Notes under the pieces: generated by a model
Databases searched by the model: none
What the model was told of the DNA's origin: nothing
What the model saw: only the letters and a program-made list of their open reading frames with translations
From: Deltaproteobacteria bacterium
Lineage (GTDB): Bacteria > Desulfobacterota > Syntrophia > Syntrophales > UBA2210
Assembly (NCBI GenBank): GCA_019314085.1
Contig: JAFCZZ010000008.1
Span: 1 to 17,250, forward strand
Direction of reading: 5' to 3'
DNA length: 17,250 nucleotides
In this document: positions 1-8,430 of the stretch, piece by piece
How positions within the stretch are numbered: the first letter of the stretch is position 1
How the letters are laid out: every line of letters begins with the position of its first letter
Position numbers and translations under genes: made by a program

Positions 1-8
1 TACAGGGA

Positions 9-770
9 TCAAAATCCCCGTCCTGCGCCGCCTCCCCCACTCATGCCACCTCCGAAACCTCCGAAGCCGCCACTGAAACCACCGAAACCGCCTCCGCCTC
101 CTCTGCCGCCCATCAAAAGCATAAGAAGTATGAAGGGAAGCATCCTCCTGCCCTGCCGGGTGCCCAGGAGCAGGGACATGACAATGAAGAGCATAATAAG
201 GGAGAAGACGCTGCTGCCCTTTTTCTGTCGTGATGTCGGCTGTCGGCGCGTCTGCGGGGCCCCGGTCAGGGACACGCCCGCGTCCTTCGCTATGATCGAT
301 GATACGGCAACCATCGCGCTTGACAGGCCCTTGTCGTAATCACCCTTTCCGAGAGAGGGGATCACGTGCCGGTCCAGAATATCTCCCACGAGACCGTCCG
401 GGAGTATCCCCTCGACGCCGTATCCCGTCTCAATCCTGATCCGTCTCTCCTGCACCGCAAGGAATATCAGGACCCCCTTGTCCTCCCCCTTTGCGCCGAT
501 ACCCCACGCCTCATACAGCCGGTTCGCGTAATCGGCGGGATCATCCCCACCAATCTCCTTCATGGTGACCACCACAACCGACGTTCTCGTTTTTTCAAGG
601 ACCTCCTGTGCAAGAGACTCCATGGATCGCTCGTACCGCGGTGAGATGACGCCCGCAAAATCGTTGACGGCGCCCACGTGTTTCGGAAAATCGTCACTCC
701 CATACACACACGTGGCAATCAGACACGCCGTCATCACCGCGATGAGCGAGGTACCTGTCCTTGTCTTCAA
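9..770 (-). CDS. TPM-domain (YgcG/DUF477 family) secreted, membrane-anchored protein with glycine-rich tail
   Basis: A 254-residue protein if started at the TTG at 770. That start is preferred because a strong ribosome site (GGAGGGAG on the minus strand, complement of 779-786) lies 8 nt upstream, and it puts a normal signal peptide (MKTRTG then a hydrophobic stretch ending near CVYG) at the N-terminus. A longer GTG start at 848 is open but adds a polar extension in front of the signal. Next comes a TPM domain of about 130 residues (starting near the FAGVISP motif, with a GYGVEG-type motif), then a basic/polar linker, two hydrophobic segments and a C-terminal Gly/Phe-rich tail. TPM proteins of this architecture are common in bacteria; roles in photosystem repair (plants) or respiratory-complex maintenance are known only for some members, so no function is assigned. 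It is divergent from rpsT. Confidence 0.85.
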   Translation of the reverse strand: MKTRTGTSLIAVMTACLIATCVYGSDDFPKHVGAVNDFAGVISPRYERSMESLAQEVLEKTRTSVVVVTMKEIGGDDPADYANRLYEAWGIGAKGEDKGVLIFLAVQERRIRIETGYGVEGILPDGLVGDILDRHVIPSLGKGDYDKGLSSAMVAVSSIIAKDAGVSLTGAPQTRRQPTSRQKKGSSVFSLIMLFIVMSLLLGTRQGRRMLPFILLMLLMGGRGGGGGFGGFSGGFGGFGGGMSGGGGAGRGF

Positions 771-873
771 ATCAGAGTCTCCCTCCGTTGGAACTGTGAA
801 TCGTTTCTTTGTGCCATACTTGGGGATAACAAAGCAACCCTTTTCCACACACCGGGAGGCCGCAGTTTTGGGC

Positions 874-900
874 TTGACATGAACGGTAAAGTGCTATAGG
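874..900 (+). promoter_or_regulatory. Probable sigma-70 promoter of rpsT
   Basis: TTGACA at 874-879 is a perfect -35. A TG-C-TATAGG extended -10 element follows (TATAGG at 895-900). The spacer is 15 nt, shorter than the ideal 17, which the extended -10 may compensate. Predicted initiation near 907 would leave a leader of about 30 nt carrying the rpsT ribosome site. Confidence 0.5.
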
Positions 901-937
901 GAGGTTGTTTCAAAACTTCATAAGGGAGGAGATATCT

Positions 938-1201
938 TTGGCAAATCACAAGTCCGCGGAAAAAAGGGCTCGGCAAAACGAAAAGAGACGGATGAGAAAC
1001 GCCTCCGCGAGGTCTCGCGTCAAGACGGCCGTCAAGGCGACACTCACGTCCGTTGAGGGAAAAGACGCAGGGAAGTCACGCGAGGTTCTGCTTGACACAA
1101 CGAAGACAATAGCCAAGGCGGCCGCCAAGGGAATATTCCATAAGAAGACAGCCGCCCGTAAGATATCCAGGCTGACAAAGAAGGTAAACGCTCTGGGATA
1201 A
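938..1201 (+). CDS. rpsT: 30S ribosomal protein S20
   Basis: An 87-residue basic protein beginning ANHKSAEKRARQ after the initiator, which is the S20 family start, and ending KKVNALG. S20 binds 16S rRNA in the small subunit body. The start is TTG at 938, 7 nt downstream of GGGAGGA (924-930). The reading frame is open back to a TTG at 905, but the family N-terminus and the ribosome site fix 938. A UUG start is also used by E. coli rpsT, where it is tied to autoregulation; the same may apply here but is inference. The gene has its own promoter-like element upstream and converges on lptE, with the stops 2 nt apart. Confidence 0.97.
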   Translation: MANHKSAEKRARQNEKRRMRNASARSRVKTAVKATLTSVEGKDAGKSREVLLDTTKTIAKAAAKGIFHKKTAARKISRLTKKVNALG

Positions 1202-1213
1202 TATCAGAATCCC
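1195..1213. repeat. Small inverted repeat between the converging rpsT and lptE stops
   Basis: GGGAT at 1195-1199 pairs with ATCCC at 1209-1213 around a 9-nt loop. It covers both stop codons. There is no T-tract on either side, so it is at best a weak bidirectional transcription stop. It is the only structure seen at this junction. Confidence 0.25.
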
Positions 1214-1719
1214 GACATGATGTTCCGGTAGGCCTTGTCGGCCATATCAATCGACAGTTTTTTGAGGGCAGTTTCTTTGCTTCTAGCGGTTGTGGTGGTA
1301 TTTGCCGCGACAACGAAGGCCTCTTTCCCCGAGAGGCCTAAGTTCATCCAGATGACTTTGCCGTTGTCGGTTCGCTTAAATGCCACCTCCAGGGTCATTG
1401 TAACGTCATCCTCTTTGGTCAGATCACTGCTGCTGTAGGAAAGGTGAGCGGTGGTAATGCCCAGTATTCTCCCCGTCAGGGTTGCATCCGCCTCACCCTT
1501 GCTTGCCACCGCCTCGAATCTGCTCCCCCTCCTGAAACGGCTGAAGAATGCGTTTCTTATATAGTTTTCAACATGCGCCTCGCCCGTGTTGTTGGAAAAC
1601 GTCCCGATGTAAACCTTCTGTATGGCGGCATCGATATTCTCACCGCCCGGCGAAAAATGATACCCGCATCCCATGCAGAAGAGTACCAGCACAACCGGTA
1701 TGATCCATGTTCTTTTCAT
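1204..1719 (-). CDS. lptE: LPS-assembly lipoprotein LptE
   Basis: A 171-residue outer-membrane lipoprotein. The N-terminus MKRTWIIPVVLVLFCMGC is a lipoprotein signal with the acylated Cys at residue 18 (the lipobox is imperfect, with Cys at -3), followed by the GYHF motif typical of LptE just after the lipid site. The body contains the family-like stretch KVYIGTFSNNTGEAHVEN and an alternating beta-strand pattern. LptE plugs the LptD barrel in LPS export. It lies 53 nt downstream of leuS in the same direction, a pairing common in Proteobacteria, and has its own AAAGGA ribosome site 7 nt before the ATG. holA, often next in this neighbourhood, is absent here; rpsT follows instead in convergent orientation. 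Confidence 0.88.
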   Translation of the reverse strand: MKRTWIIPVVLVLFCMGCGYHFSPGGENIDAAIQKVYIGTFSNNTGEAHVENYIRNAFFSRFRRGSRFEAVASKGEADATLTGRILGITTAHLSYSSSDLTKEDDVTMTLEVAFKRTDNGKVIWMNLGLSGKEAFVVAANTTTTARSKETALKKLSIDMADKAYRNIMSGF

Positions 1720-1772
1720 GAGGAATCCTTTCTTTTACCTGTCACGGAAATACCACGCACGGGCCTTTATTA

Positions 1773-4355
1773 CTACGTAACAACAATATTGACCAGTTTT
1801 TTCGGGACGTAGATCTCCTTGATCACCTGCTTGTCCACGATAAACTGTTTGATCTTCCCATCGCTTAAGGCGAGTTTCTTGATCGTCTCGTCGGACTCGG
1901 ATGCGGCAACCTGCACTCGACTCCGCACCTTTCCGTTGACCTGAACGACGATCGTTATCTCTTCCTCCGCGGCAACCGACTCGTCAAACGACGGCCAGGG
2001 GGTCTCTGAGAGCCGCTTTTCTCCACCGATCATATCCCACAGTTCTTCCGTTATGTGCGGCACGATCGGTGACAGAAGAATGATGATGTCCTCCACCGTT
2101 TCGCGTATCACGGAGAGGGACTTCGTATCCCCCGGCTCCGGGCGCCTCGTCTGGTAGAGGGTGTTCACCAGTTCCATCACCGCGCTGATCGCCGTGTTGA
2201 AGTGGAACCGATCCTCGATATCGGTCGTCACCTTCTTGATGGTCTGGTGGGCCTTCTTTCTCAGGGTCTTCAGATCGCCGTCAAGCTCCTCCCCGCCTCC
2301 GAAGGGTGCCACATCTCGTATATCATCGAGATAATCGACGACGATGCGCCACACCCTGCTGAGAAAGCGGAAGGAGCCGTCAACCCCCTGATCGCTCCAT
2401 TCCAGGTCCCTCTCGGGGGGCGCGGCGAAGAGACAGAATATCCGCGCCGTGTCCGCGCCGTACTCATCGATAATATAATTGGGATCAACCACATTCTTCA
2501 GAGACTTTGACATTTTTTCGGTCTTCCCTATCGTTACCTCACAGTCACAGTGCACGCACCTTCCGTTCTTCACCTCTTCGGGCAGCAGGTAGGCATGCTC
2601 CCGGCACCGCATCGTCTCCTTGCAGACCATCCCCTGGGTCAGCAGGTTGGAGAAGGGCTCGTCCACACCGACCACTCCGAAATCCCTGAGCATCTTCGTG
2701 TAGAACCGCGCGTACAGGAGATGGAGGATCGCGTGTTCGATACCTCCGATATACTGATCGACGGGCATCCAGTAATCCACCTTTGCCCGGTCGAGCCCCG
2801 GACTATCGGCACAATCCGCCGAGCAGAAGCGATGGAAGTACCATGAGGACTCGACAAAGGTGTCCATCGTGTCCGTTTCCCTCTTCGCCGCTCCCCCGCA
2901 GTTCGGGCAGGTAACATCTGCGAATGAGGCTATCTTCTCGAGTGGAGACTCCCCTTCACCCGTCAAGGCCACGTCCTTCGGCAGGACAACGGGAAGGTCC
3001 TCTTCGGGAACGGGGACGACCCCGCATTTTTCGCAGTTGATCACCGGGATGGGCGCCCCCCAGTAACGCTGCCGGGATATGCCCCAGTCCCTCAGGCGAT
3101 ACTCGATGGTCTTTTTCCCCCTGTCTATCGACTCCAGGTATTCTGCGATGTCCTCGAGGGCCTGTAGGTTCTTCATCCCGTCAAACTTTCCGGAATTGAC
3201 AAGGATTCCCTCATCCACATAGGCCTCGGTCATGGTCTCGGCATCCAGCAGATCATCGGGATTCTGGATCACCACGATCTTCTCAAGTCCGTACTTTTCG
3301 GCGAATTCAAAGTCACGCTGATCGTGCGTGGGAACGGCCATGACACAACCCGTCCCGTAGTCCGCCAGGACAAAGTTCGCGGCATAGATCGGCATCTTCC
3401 TGTTCGTCGCCGGGTTGAGGCAGTAGGCATCCAGGAAGACACCCTCCTTTTCATAGTAATCGGAGGTCCGCATCATCTTGTCCTGTTTCTTGACGCGCTC
3501 GACAAAGGCCCTGGCATCTTTCTCCACCGATTTTCCCTGTGCAAGCTCCATCACCAGCGGGTGCTCCGCCGCTATGAGCATGAAGGTGGCACCGAATATC
3601 GTATCCTGACGGGTGGTAAAGACCTTGATGACATCATCGGAGTCGGCCATGGGGAAGACGAGTTCACATCCGTGGCTCTTGCCGATCCAGTTTCGCTGCA
3701 TCGTGAGGACCCTTTCGGGCCATCCGGTCAACTTGTCGCAGGAATCCAGGAGTTCCTCGACATAGGAGGTAATACGGAAGAACCACTGGTCGAAATACTG
3801 TTCCGTAACCTCGCTACCGCACCGCCAGCACAGACCCGCCTCCACCTGTTCGTTCGCCAGGACGGTTTTACAGGTGGGGCACCAGTTGACGGCTCCCCCC
3901 TTCTTATAGGCGAGACCCTTTTCGTACATCCAGAGGAAGAAGAGCTGCTCCCACCGATAGTACTCCGGTTCACAGGTGGAAATCTCCCGGTCCCAGTCGT
4001 AGCTGAACCCCATCCTCTTGAGCTGCACCTTCATGGAGTCAATATTCTCGTTTGTCCACTTCGCGGGGGGTATCCCGTGCTCAATGGCGGCATTCTCCGC
4101 GGGCATACCGAAGGAATCCCATCCGATGGGATGCAGCACGTTATATCCGCACATCTTCTTGTACCGTGCAACCACATCGCCGATCGTATAGTTTCTCACA
4201 TGCCCCATATGGATTCTTCCGGAGGGGTAGGGAAACATCTCCAGGAGATAATATTTTTTCTTCGCGGCGTCTTCGCTCACCGCAAACGTCTTTTCATTCC
4301 CCCAGCAGTTCTGCCATTTTTCCTCTATTGTTGAGGGGTTGTACTTTCTCTTCAT
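1773..4355 (-). CDS. leuS: Leucyl-tRNA synthetase
   Basis: An 860-residue class Ia aminoacyl-tRNA synthetase that charges tRNA-Leu with leucine. The HIGH signature appears as HMGH at residues 49-52 in the [10 protein letters not shown] context, and KMSKS is at residues 614-618. Zinc-type Cys clusters are visible: [14 protein letters not shown] with a later CWRCG, CEKCG and CPNCGG, and a further one before KMSKS (CKETMRC...CVHCDC). The editing (CP1) region contains the conserved [18 protein letters not shown] motif, and the ESSWYF motif is present. The length is normal for bacterial LeuRS. The ATG at 4355 has AAGGGAG about 6 nt upstream. The gene is transcribed away from gmhA and heads the leuS-lptE unit. 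Confidence 0.98.
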   Translation of the reverse strand: MKRKYNPSTIEEKWQNCWGNEKTFAVSEDAAKKKYYLLEMFPYPSGRIHMGHVRNYTIGDVVARYKKMCGYNVLHPIGWDSFGMPAENAAIEHGIPPAKWTNENIDSMKVQLKRMGFSYDWDREISTCEPEYYRWEQLFFLWMYEKGLAYKKGGAVNWCPTCKTVLANEQVEAGLCWRCGSEVTEQYFDQWFFRITSYVEELLDSCDKLTGWPERVLTMQRNWIGKSHGCELVFPMADSDDVIKVFTTRQDTIFGATFMLIAAEHPLVMELAQGKSVEKDARAFVERVKKQDKMMRTSDYYEKEGVFLDAYCLNPATNRKMPIYAANFVLADYGTGCVMAVPTHDQRDFEFAEKYGLEKIVVIQNPDDLLDAETMTEAYVDEGILVNSGKFDGMKNLQALEDIAEYLESIDRGKKTIEYRLRDWGISRQRYWGAPIPVINCEKCGVVPVPEEDLPVVLPKDVALTGEGESPLEKIASFADVTCPNCGGAAKRETDTMDTFVESSWYFHRFCSADCADSPGLDRAKVDYWMPVDQYIGGIEHAILHLLYARFYTKMLRDFGVVGVDEPFSNLLTQGMVCKETMRCREHAYLLPEEVKNGRCVHCDCEVTIGKTEKMSKSLKNVVDPNYIIDEYGADTARIFCLFAAPPERDLEWSDQGVDGSFRFLSRVWRIVVDYLDDIRDVAPFGGGEELDGDLKTLRKKAHQTIKKVTTDIEDRFHFNTAISAVMELVNTLYQTRRPEPGDTKSLSVIRETVEDIIILLSPIVPHITEELWDMIGGEKRLSETPWPSFDESVAAEEEITIVVQVNGKVRSRVQVAASESDETIKKLALSDGKIKQFIVDKQVIKEIYVPKKLVNIVVT

Positions 4356-4445
4356 GCCATTCTCCCTTAATTAATGTGGAAGGAATCTCTAACACGTCTC
4401 AGGCATTCTTTCAATCCCATTTTTCCAAGTATTCACGTCCCTTCC

Positions 4446-4474
4446 TTGACATATAGGGAGGTGATAAATATATT
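4446..4474 (+). promoter_or_regulatory. Strong sigma-70 promoter of the gmhA-grpE-dnaK operon
   Basis: TTGACA at 4446-4451, exactly 17 nt of spacer, then TATATT at 4469-4474, one base from the consensus -10. Predicted initiation near 4481 leaves a leader of about 24 nt before the gmhA GTG. A GGGAGGTGAT sequence in the spacer looks like a Shine-Dalgarno site but would not be transcribed from this promoter. No CIRCE repeat or sigma-32 type element was seen nearby. Confidence 0.75.
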
Positions 4475-4504
4475 ACTTTTGATGGCGGAAACAGCGGGGG
4501 CAAC

Positions 4505-5101
4505 GTGGAAGATATTGAAGACATAATCATACGATCATTTCGGGAAAGCAGTCGTGTAAAAGAGGTTTTCGTGAATGAAAATCTCTCCCGGCTGGTCAAG
4601 GCGGTCGATCTCATCACACAGGCCCTGAACGGAGACAATAAGGTCCTCATCTTCGGAAACGGAGGGAGCGCCGCGGATGCCCAACACATTGCAGCGGAAT
4701 TCGTCAACCGGTTTCTCATCGAACGTCCGCCCCTCCCGGCAATCGCTTTGAGCACGGATACATCCGTGATAACGAGCATCGCCAATGACTATGACTTTTC
4801 GGAGATCTTCTCCAAACAGATACGGGCCATCGGACGCGAAGGGGACGTGGCGTGGGGGATCAGCACCAGCGGTGCTTCACCCAATGTATTGAAGGCCTTT
4901 CATGCCGCGGCCAAGCTGGGAATGACCACCCTTGCGTTCACGGGAAAGGACGGGGGGGAAATAGCAGGGGCAGTGGACCTCTGTCTCAATGTTTCCTCCA
5001 ACAGTACGCCCCGTATCCAGGAGGCGCACATTACGGCAGGACATGTCGTCTGTGAGATGGTGGACTACCGACTGTTCAAAAAACCGGGAAATAACTCCTG
5101 A
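4505..5101 (+). CDS. gmhA: Phosphoheptose isomerase (sedoheptulose-7-phosphate isomerase)
   Basis: A 198-residue cytosolic SIS-domain enzyme that converts sedoheptulose 7-phosphate to D-glycero-D-manno-heptose 7-phosphate, the first step of LPS inner-core heptose synthesis. The zinc/catalytic residues of E. coli GmhA fall at the same numbers here: H61, E65, Q172 and H180. The phosphate-binding GNGGSAADAQH loop is at residues 51-61 and the STSGASPNV motif is intact. The GTG start at 4505 is supported by a GGGGG ribosome site 4 nt upstream and by the E. coli-matching numbering. It is the first gene after a strong promoter and lies 24 nt ahead of grpE, so it is probably co-transcribed with the DnaK chaperone genes, an unusual partnership. 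Confidence 0.95.
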   Translation: MEDIEDIIIRSFRESSRVKEVFVNENLSRLVKAVDLITQALNGDNKVLIFGNGGSAADAQHIAAEFVNRFLIERPPLPAIALSTDTSVITSIANDYDFSEIFSKQIRAIGREGDVAWGISTSGASPNVLKAFHAAAKLGMTTLAFTGKDGGEIAGAVDLCLNVSSNSTPRIQEAHITAGHVVCEMVDYRLFKKPGNNS

Positions 5102-5125
5102 AGAATAAAGGATACGCATAGCATC

Positions 5126-5689
5126 ATGGTAGAAGAGTTTGGTGAAGACAGGAGACATGAGGAAGAGCCGCAGGGCAGCGGGAAGCGGGATACCGTCCAC
5201 GCAAGACCGACCTCAAAGAAGGAACTGATCGCACGGCTGGAAGAGGTCGAACGGGAGTCCGATGAAAATCACGATAGATACCTGCGCGCCGTCGCCGAAC
5301 TAGAAAATTACAAAAAACGGGCGGCACGGGACCGCCAGGACTTCATAAAATATGCAAACGAAACCCTGCTGAGGGATATCCTGCCGATGGTGGACAGCAT
5401 GGAGAGAGCCCTGGAGCAGGCGGCCACATCGGGAGATTTCGAGGCGTTTGTAGACGGCCTCAAGCTGATACACGACACCGCTATCTCCATACTCGGCAAG
5501 CATGGCGCCACAAAGATAGATGCCGTGGGCAACGTATTCGATCCCAACTTTCACGAGGCGCTCATGCAGGTGGAGGGCAAAAAAGAACAGGACAACACGG
5601 TTGCGGAAGAATTTGAAACGGGATACCTGTTGAACGGGAGGTTGCTCCGGCCGTCCAAGGTATCCATCTCAAAACATATAGATAAATAG
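5126..5689 (+). CDS. grpE: GrpE, nucleotide exchange factor of DnaK
   Basis: A 187-residue cytosolic cochaperone that releases ADP from DnaK. An acidic, low-complexity N-terminus is followed by a long coiled coil (about residues 30-75, with the LRAVAELENYKKR family motif) and the C-terminal beta domain with the FDPNFHEAL motif and the ending LLRPSKVSIS. The ATG start at 5126 has only a weak ribosome site (AAAGGA about 13 nt upstream), so translation may be partly coupled to gmhA. dnaK follows 30 nt later. hrcA, often next to grpE, is not in the window and no CIRCE operator was seen. Confidence 0.96.
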   Translation: MVEEFGEDRRHEEEPQGSGKRDTVHARPTSKKELIARLEEVERESDENHDRYLRAVAELENYKKRAARDRQDFIKYANETLLRDILPMVDSMERALEQAATSGDFEAFVDGLKLIHDTAISILGKHGATKIDAVGNVFDPNFHEALMQVEGKKEQDNTVAEEFETGYLLNGRLLRPSKVSISKHIDK

Positions 5690-5719
5690 AATACTATATA
5701 ATTAGGAGGTCTCATTACA

Positions 5720-7645
5720 ATGGGTAAAATTATAGGAATTGACTTAGGGACAACAAACTCGTGTGTCGCCATCATGGAAGGGAGCGACCCGGTCGTCATA
5801 GCAAATCAGGAGGGGAACAGGACCACACCGTCGGTGATCGCCTTCACGGAAAGCGGCGAACGGCTGGTCGGGCAGGCCGCCAAGCGGCAGGCGGTTACCA
5901 ACCCGGAAAACACCGTTTACGCGGTCAAGAGACTGATAGGGAGGAAGCACTCGTCAAAGGAGGTCCAGTACGATACCACCATCAGCCCCTTCAAGATCAC
6001 AAAGGCGAAGAACGGCGACGCCCAGATAACGGTCAGGGGAAAGGACTACAGCACACCGGAGATCTCTTCGATGGTACTGGCAAAAATGAAGCAGACCGCT
6101 GAGGACTACCTGGGAGAGAAGGTGACCGACGCGGTGATCACGGTACCCGCCTATTTCAATGATTCACAGAGACAGGCGACGAAGGATGCCGGAAAGGTTT
6201 CGGGCCTGAACGTCCTTCGCATCATAAACGAACCGACTGCGGCGGCCCTTGCCTACGGTCTCGACAAGAAGGGGGACGAGAAGATCGCGGTCTTCGATCT
6301 GGGCGGGGGGACCTTCGATATCTCCGTTCTGGAACGGGGGGGGGGCGTCTTTGAGGTCAAATCGACCAACGGCGACACCCACCTGGGGGGTGAAGACTTC
6401 GACCAGAAACTGATCGACTACATAGCGGACGAGTTCAAAAAGGATCAGGGGATTGACCTGAGAGAAGACAAGATGGCCCTCCAGCGCATTAAGGAGGCGG
6501 CGGAGAAGGCGAAGATGGAACTCTCTACAGCCATGGAGACGGACATCAACCTCCCCTTCGTCACGGCCGACGCGTCCGGTCCCAAACACCTTAACATGAA
6601 ACTGACCAGGGCGAAGCTGGAGATGCTCGTCTCTGACCTGATAGACAAGCTCGCGGCCCCCTGTAATCTGGCGCTGAAGGACTCGGGCCTGGCCGCTTCG
6701 GATATCAGCGAGGTTATCCTCGTTGGGGGAATGACCCGCATGCCCAGCGTGCAGGAGAAGGTCAAAGAGATATTCGGCAAGGAGCCCAACAAGGGGGTCA
6801 ACCCCGATGAGGTGGTTGCGGTGGGAGCCGCTATCCAGGGCGGCGTGCTCGCCGGTGACGTAAAGGATGTTCTCCTACTGGACGTGACACCTCTGTCCCT
6901 CGGCATCGAAACCCTGGGAGGTGTCATGACAAAGCTCATCGAGAAGAATGCCACTATCCCAACCAAGAAGAGTCAGACATTCTCCACGGCCGCGGACAAC
7001 CAGCCGGCGGTGAGTATCCATGTCCTGCAGGGAGAGCGCTCCATGTCGGCGGACAACAGAACGCTGGGCAGATTTGAACTCACGGGGATTCCACCGGCAC
7101 CCAGGGGTCTGCCACAGATCGACGTCACCTTCGATATCGACGCCAACGGCATCGTCCACGTGTCCGCGAAGGATCTCGGCACGGGGAAGGAACAGAGCAT
7201 CAAGATCACCGCCTCGAGCGGCCTTTCCGAAGAAGAGATCGATAAGCTGGTCAAGGAAGGCGAATCCCATGAGGAAGAAGACAAGAAGAAGAGGGAACTG
7301 ATCGAACTGAAGAATCAGGCAGATTCAATGATATACGGTGTTGAAAAGAACCTGAAAGAGATGGGCGATCAGATAGACGCGGACCAGAAGACCAAAATAG
7401 AAGAGTCCATTGCCAGCCTCAAGACGGCCATGGAGGGGGATGACATCGAGGCCATAAAGGCCGCCCAGGAGGAAGCAACCCAGGCGTCGCACAAACTGGC
7501 AGAGGCCATATACGCGAAGGCAACCGCTAAACAAGCGGAAGAGGCGGGCACCGGTGGCGCTTCGGAAGAAGGCGCCCAGGCTGAGGAGGCAAAGGCCGAC
7601 GACGACGTGGTGGATGCCGATTTCGAGGAAGTCGACAAAGAATAA
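5720..7645 (+). CDS. dnaK: Chaperone protein DnaK (Hsp70)
   Basis: A 641-residue ATP-dependent chaperone. The nucleotide-binding domain begins with the phosphate-1 motif [13 protein letters not shown] and contains [11 protein letters not shown], and the interdomain linker [13 protein letters not shown] begins at residue 383. The substrate-binding domain and helical lid follow, and the C-terminus ends in the conserved acidic [13 protein letters not shown]. The length is normal and the frame intact. The ribosome site AGGAGG (5704-5709) sits 10 nt before the ATG. A G10 run at 6336-6345 encodes part of ERGGGVFEV without breaking the frame. The gene closes the gmhA-grpE-dnaK unit and is followed by a strong terminator; dnaJ is not adjacent. 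Confidence 0.99.
   Translation: MGKIIGIDLGTTNSCVAIMEGSDPVVIANQEGNRTTPSVIAFTESGERLVGQAAKRQAVTNPENTVYAVKRLIGRKHSSKEVQYDTTISPFKITKAKNGDAQITVRGKDYSTPEISSMVLAKMKQTAEDYLGEKVTDAVITVPAYFNDSQRQATKDAGKVSGLNVLRIINEPTAAALAYGLDKKGDEKIAVFDLGGGTFDISVLERGGGVFEVKSTNGDTHLGGEDFDQKLIDYIADEFKKDQGIDLREDKMALQRIKEAAEKAKMELSTAMETDINLPFVTADASGPKHLNMKLTRAKLEMLVSDLIDKLAAPCNLALKDSGLAASDISEVILVGGMTRMPSVQEKVKEIFGKEPNKGVNPDEVVAVGAAIQGGVLAGDVKDVLLLDVTPLSLGIETLGGVMTKLIEKNATIPTKKSQTFSTAADNQPAVSIHVLQGERSMSADNRTLGRFELTGIPPAPRGLPQIDVTFDIDANGIVHVSAKDLGTGKEQSIKITASSGLSEEEIDKLVKEGESHEEEDKKKRELIELKNQADSMIYGVEKNLKEMGDQIDADQKTKIEESIASLKTAMEGDDIEAIKAAQEEATQASHKLAEAIYAKATAKQAEEAGTGGASEEGAQAEEAKADDDVVDADFEEVDKE
6336..6345 (+). repeat. G10 homopolymer inside dnaK
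   Basis: Ten consecutive G between GAAC and CGTC, coding Arg-Gly-Gly-Gly in frame. It is prone to slippage, yet the essential gene reads through correctly here. Confidence 0.95.
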
Positions 7646-7675
7646 CATCCCGACAGGTATCTTCGTTGGAAACAG

Positions 7676-7708
7676 AATGCCCGGGAGGGGTTACCCCGGG
7701 CATTTTTT
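7676..7708 (+). terminator. Rho-independent terminator of the dnaK operon
   Basis: A perfect 10-bp GC-rich stem (AATGCCCGGG at 7676-7685 with CCCGGGCATT at 7695-7704) and a 9-nt loop. The closing arm runs into six T (7703-7708). It lies about 30 nt after the dnaK stop. Confidence 0.93.
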
Positions 7709-7715
7709 ATGGATT

Positions 7716-7769
7716 CCAGCTTGACACAAAATCTGCTTTTTGTCATACTTTACCAGCTTGGCACAGATC
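7716..7769 (+). repeat. Imperfect direct repeat overlapping the rubrerythrin promoter
   Basis: CCAGCTTGACACA (starting 7716) recurs as CCAGCTTGGCACA (starting 7753), 37 nt downstream with one mismatch; similarity continues weakly to ATC. The first copy contains the -35 and the second lies around the predicted start site. It may be a regulator site or the remnant of a small duplication. Confidence 0.4.
7721..7749 (+). promoter_or_regulatory. Probable sigma-70 promoter of the rubrerythrin-like gene
   Basis: A perfect TTGACA at 7721-7726, a 17-nt spacer, then CATACT at 7744-7749 preceded by TG at -15/-14 (extended -10). Predicted initiation near 7756 gives a leader of about 155 nt before the ATG at 7911, long for a housekeeping gene. 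No known riboswitch was recognised in it. Confidence 0.55.
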
Positions 7770-7910
7770 GTTTCCCAAACAAAATTTCCTTCCGTGCGCC
7801 CGTTCTCCCTGATTCTTTACTTTCCCCTCTTTTCGGTCTGCCGGTCAGCAAGCCCAGGATGCCTGGCATGGAGATCATACAAACAAAGTGTTTATGATGG
7901 AGAATCAGAC

Positions 7911-8378
7911 ATGAATGAGAAAAAACTGGAAAGTCTCATCGACGTTGCCATTGAGAGAGAGATGGAGGCCTATGACTTTTACATGGGGCTTGCGGACAAG
8001 ATTGAGGATCCAGGCATCAAGGACACGCTGGCCTTCCTCGCGGGTGAAGAGCAAAAGCACAAGGAGTTTCTGACAGGCTACCGCGACGGGCGCTACGAAT
8101 CCGATTCATTGCGCCTGGTTGATGTCGTCGATTACAAGATAGCAGAATATCTGGAAGAACCGGACATCAAAAAGGAGATGTACAGCTCGGAGGTGTATCA
8201 TGTCGCGGCACACAGAGAACTCCAGTCATACCATTTTTACCGGGCACTCGCCGACCTGCACCCGGATGGTGAGGCAAAGACAATGCTCCTCAAGATAGCC
8301 AATGAAGAGATGAAGCATAAGGAAAAGGTGGAGTATCTATACAGCAATACCGCCTTTCCGCAGACGGCAGGCGGCTGA
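7911..8378 (+). CDS. Rubrerythrin-type ferritin-like diiron protein (no rubredoxin domain)
   Basis: A 155-residue four-helix-bundle protein. Both halves of the diiron site are visible: E17 in E-x2-A-x2-FY with E47-x2-H50, and E103 in E-x2-S-x2-FY with E133-x2-H136, so the full carboxylate/His set is kept. No CxxC pairs are present, so the rubredoxin electron-transfer domain of classic rubrerythrin is missing. Such proteins are usually cytosolic peroxide-reducing or iron-handling proteins in anaerobes; the exact substrate cannot be read from sequence. The ATG at 7911 has GGAG 8 nt upstream. The frame is open further upstream to 7740, but that part would lie over the promoter. It is followed after 52 nt by the superoxide-reductase-like gene, which supports an oxidative-stress role. 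Confidence 0.88.
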   Translation: MNEKKLESLIDVAIEREMEAYDFYMGLADKIEDPGIKDTLAFLAGEEQKHKEFLTGYRDGRYESDSLRLVDVVDYKIAEYLEEPDIKKEMYSSEVYHVAAHRELQSYHFYRALADLHPDGEAKTMLLKIANEEMKHKEKVEYLYSNTAFPQTAGG

Positions 8379-8430
8379 CGGAATAAAGGTCATCCCACCC
8401 CACTCCACCCTACAGTGAAACGGGGGTCCC

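Noticed and set aside
15..130. Repetitive GGN-type sequence near the left edge as a DNA repeat
   Set aside because: It is the coding sequence of the Gly/Phe-rich tail of the TPM protein, a usual feature of that family.
3324..4334. Long plus-strand open frame opposite leuS
   Set aside because: It is an antisense shadow of the conserved leuS coding sequence with no ribosome site or family features.
4482..4526. 14-codon leader peptide (ATG at 4482) overlapping the gmhA start
   Set aside because: The predicted transcript begins at about this ATG and the only good Shine-Dalgarno lies inside the promoter, so there is no support for translation.
5697..5702. Perfect TATAAT just upstream of dnaK
   Set aside because: No -35 or TGn extension is present, and initiation would fall inside the Shine-Dalgarno site, so it could not make a translatable dnaK transcript. 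Treated as an AT-rich spacer.
7758..7775. Sigma-54-like TGGCAC element upstream of the rubrerythrin gene
   Set aside because: The -12 TTGC part is absent (GTTTC at that spacing).
7740..7910. N-terminal extension of 57 residues on the rubrerythrin-like protein
   Set aside because: The TTG at 7740 overlaps the promoter -10, has no ribosome site, and the family N-terminus matches the ATG at 7911.
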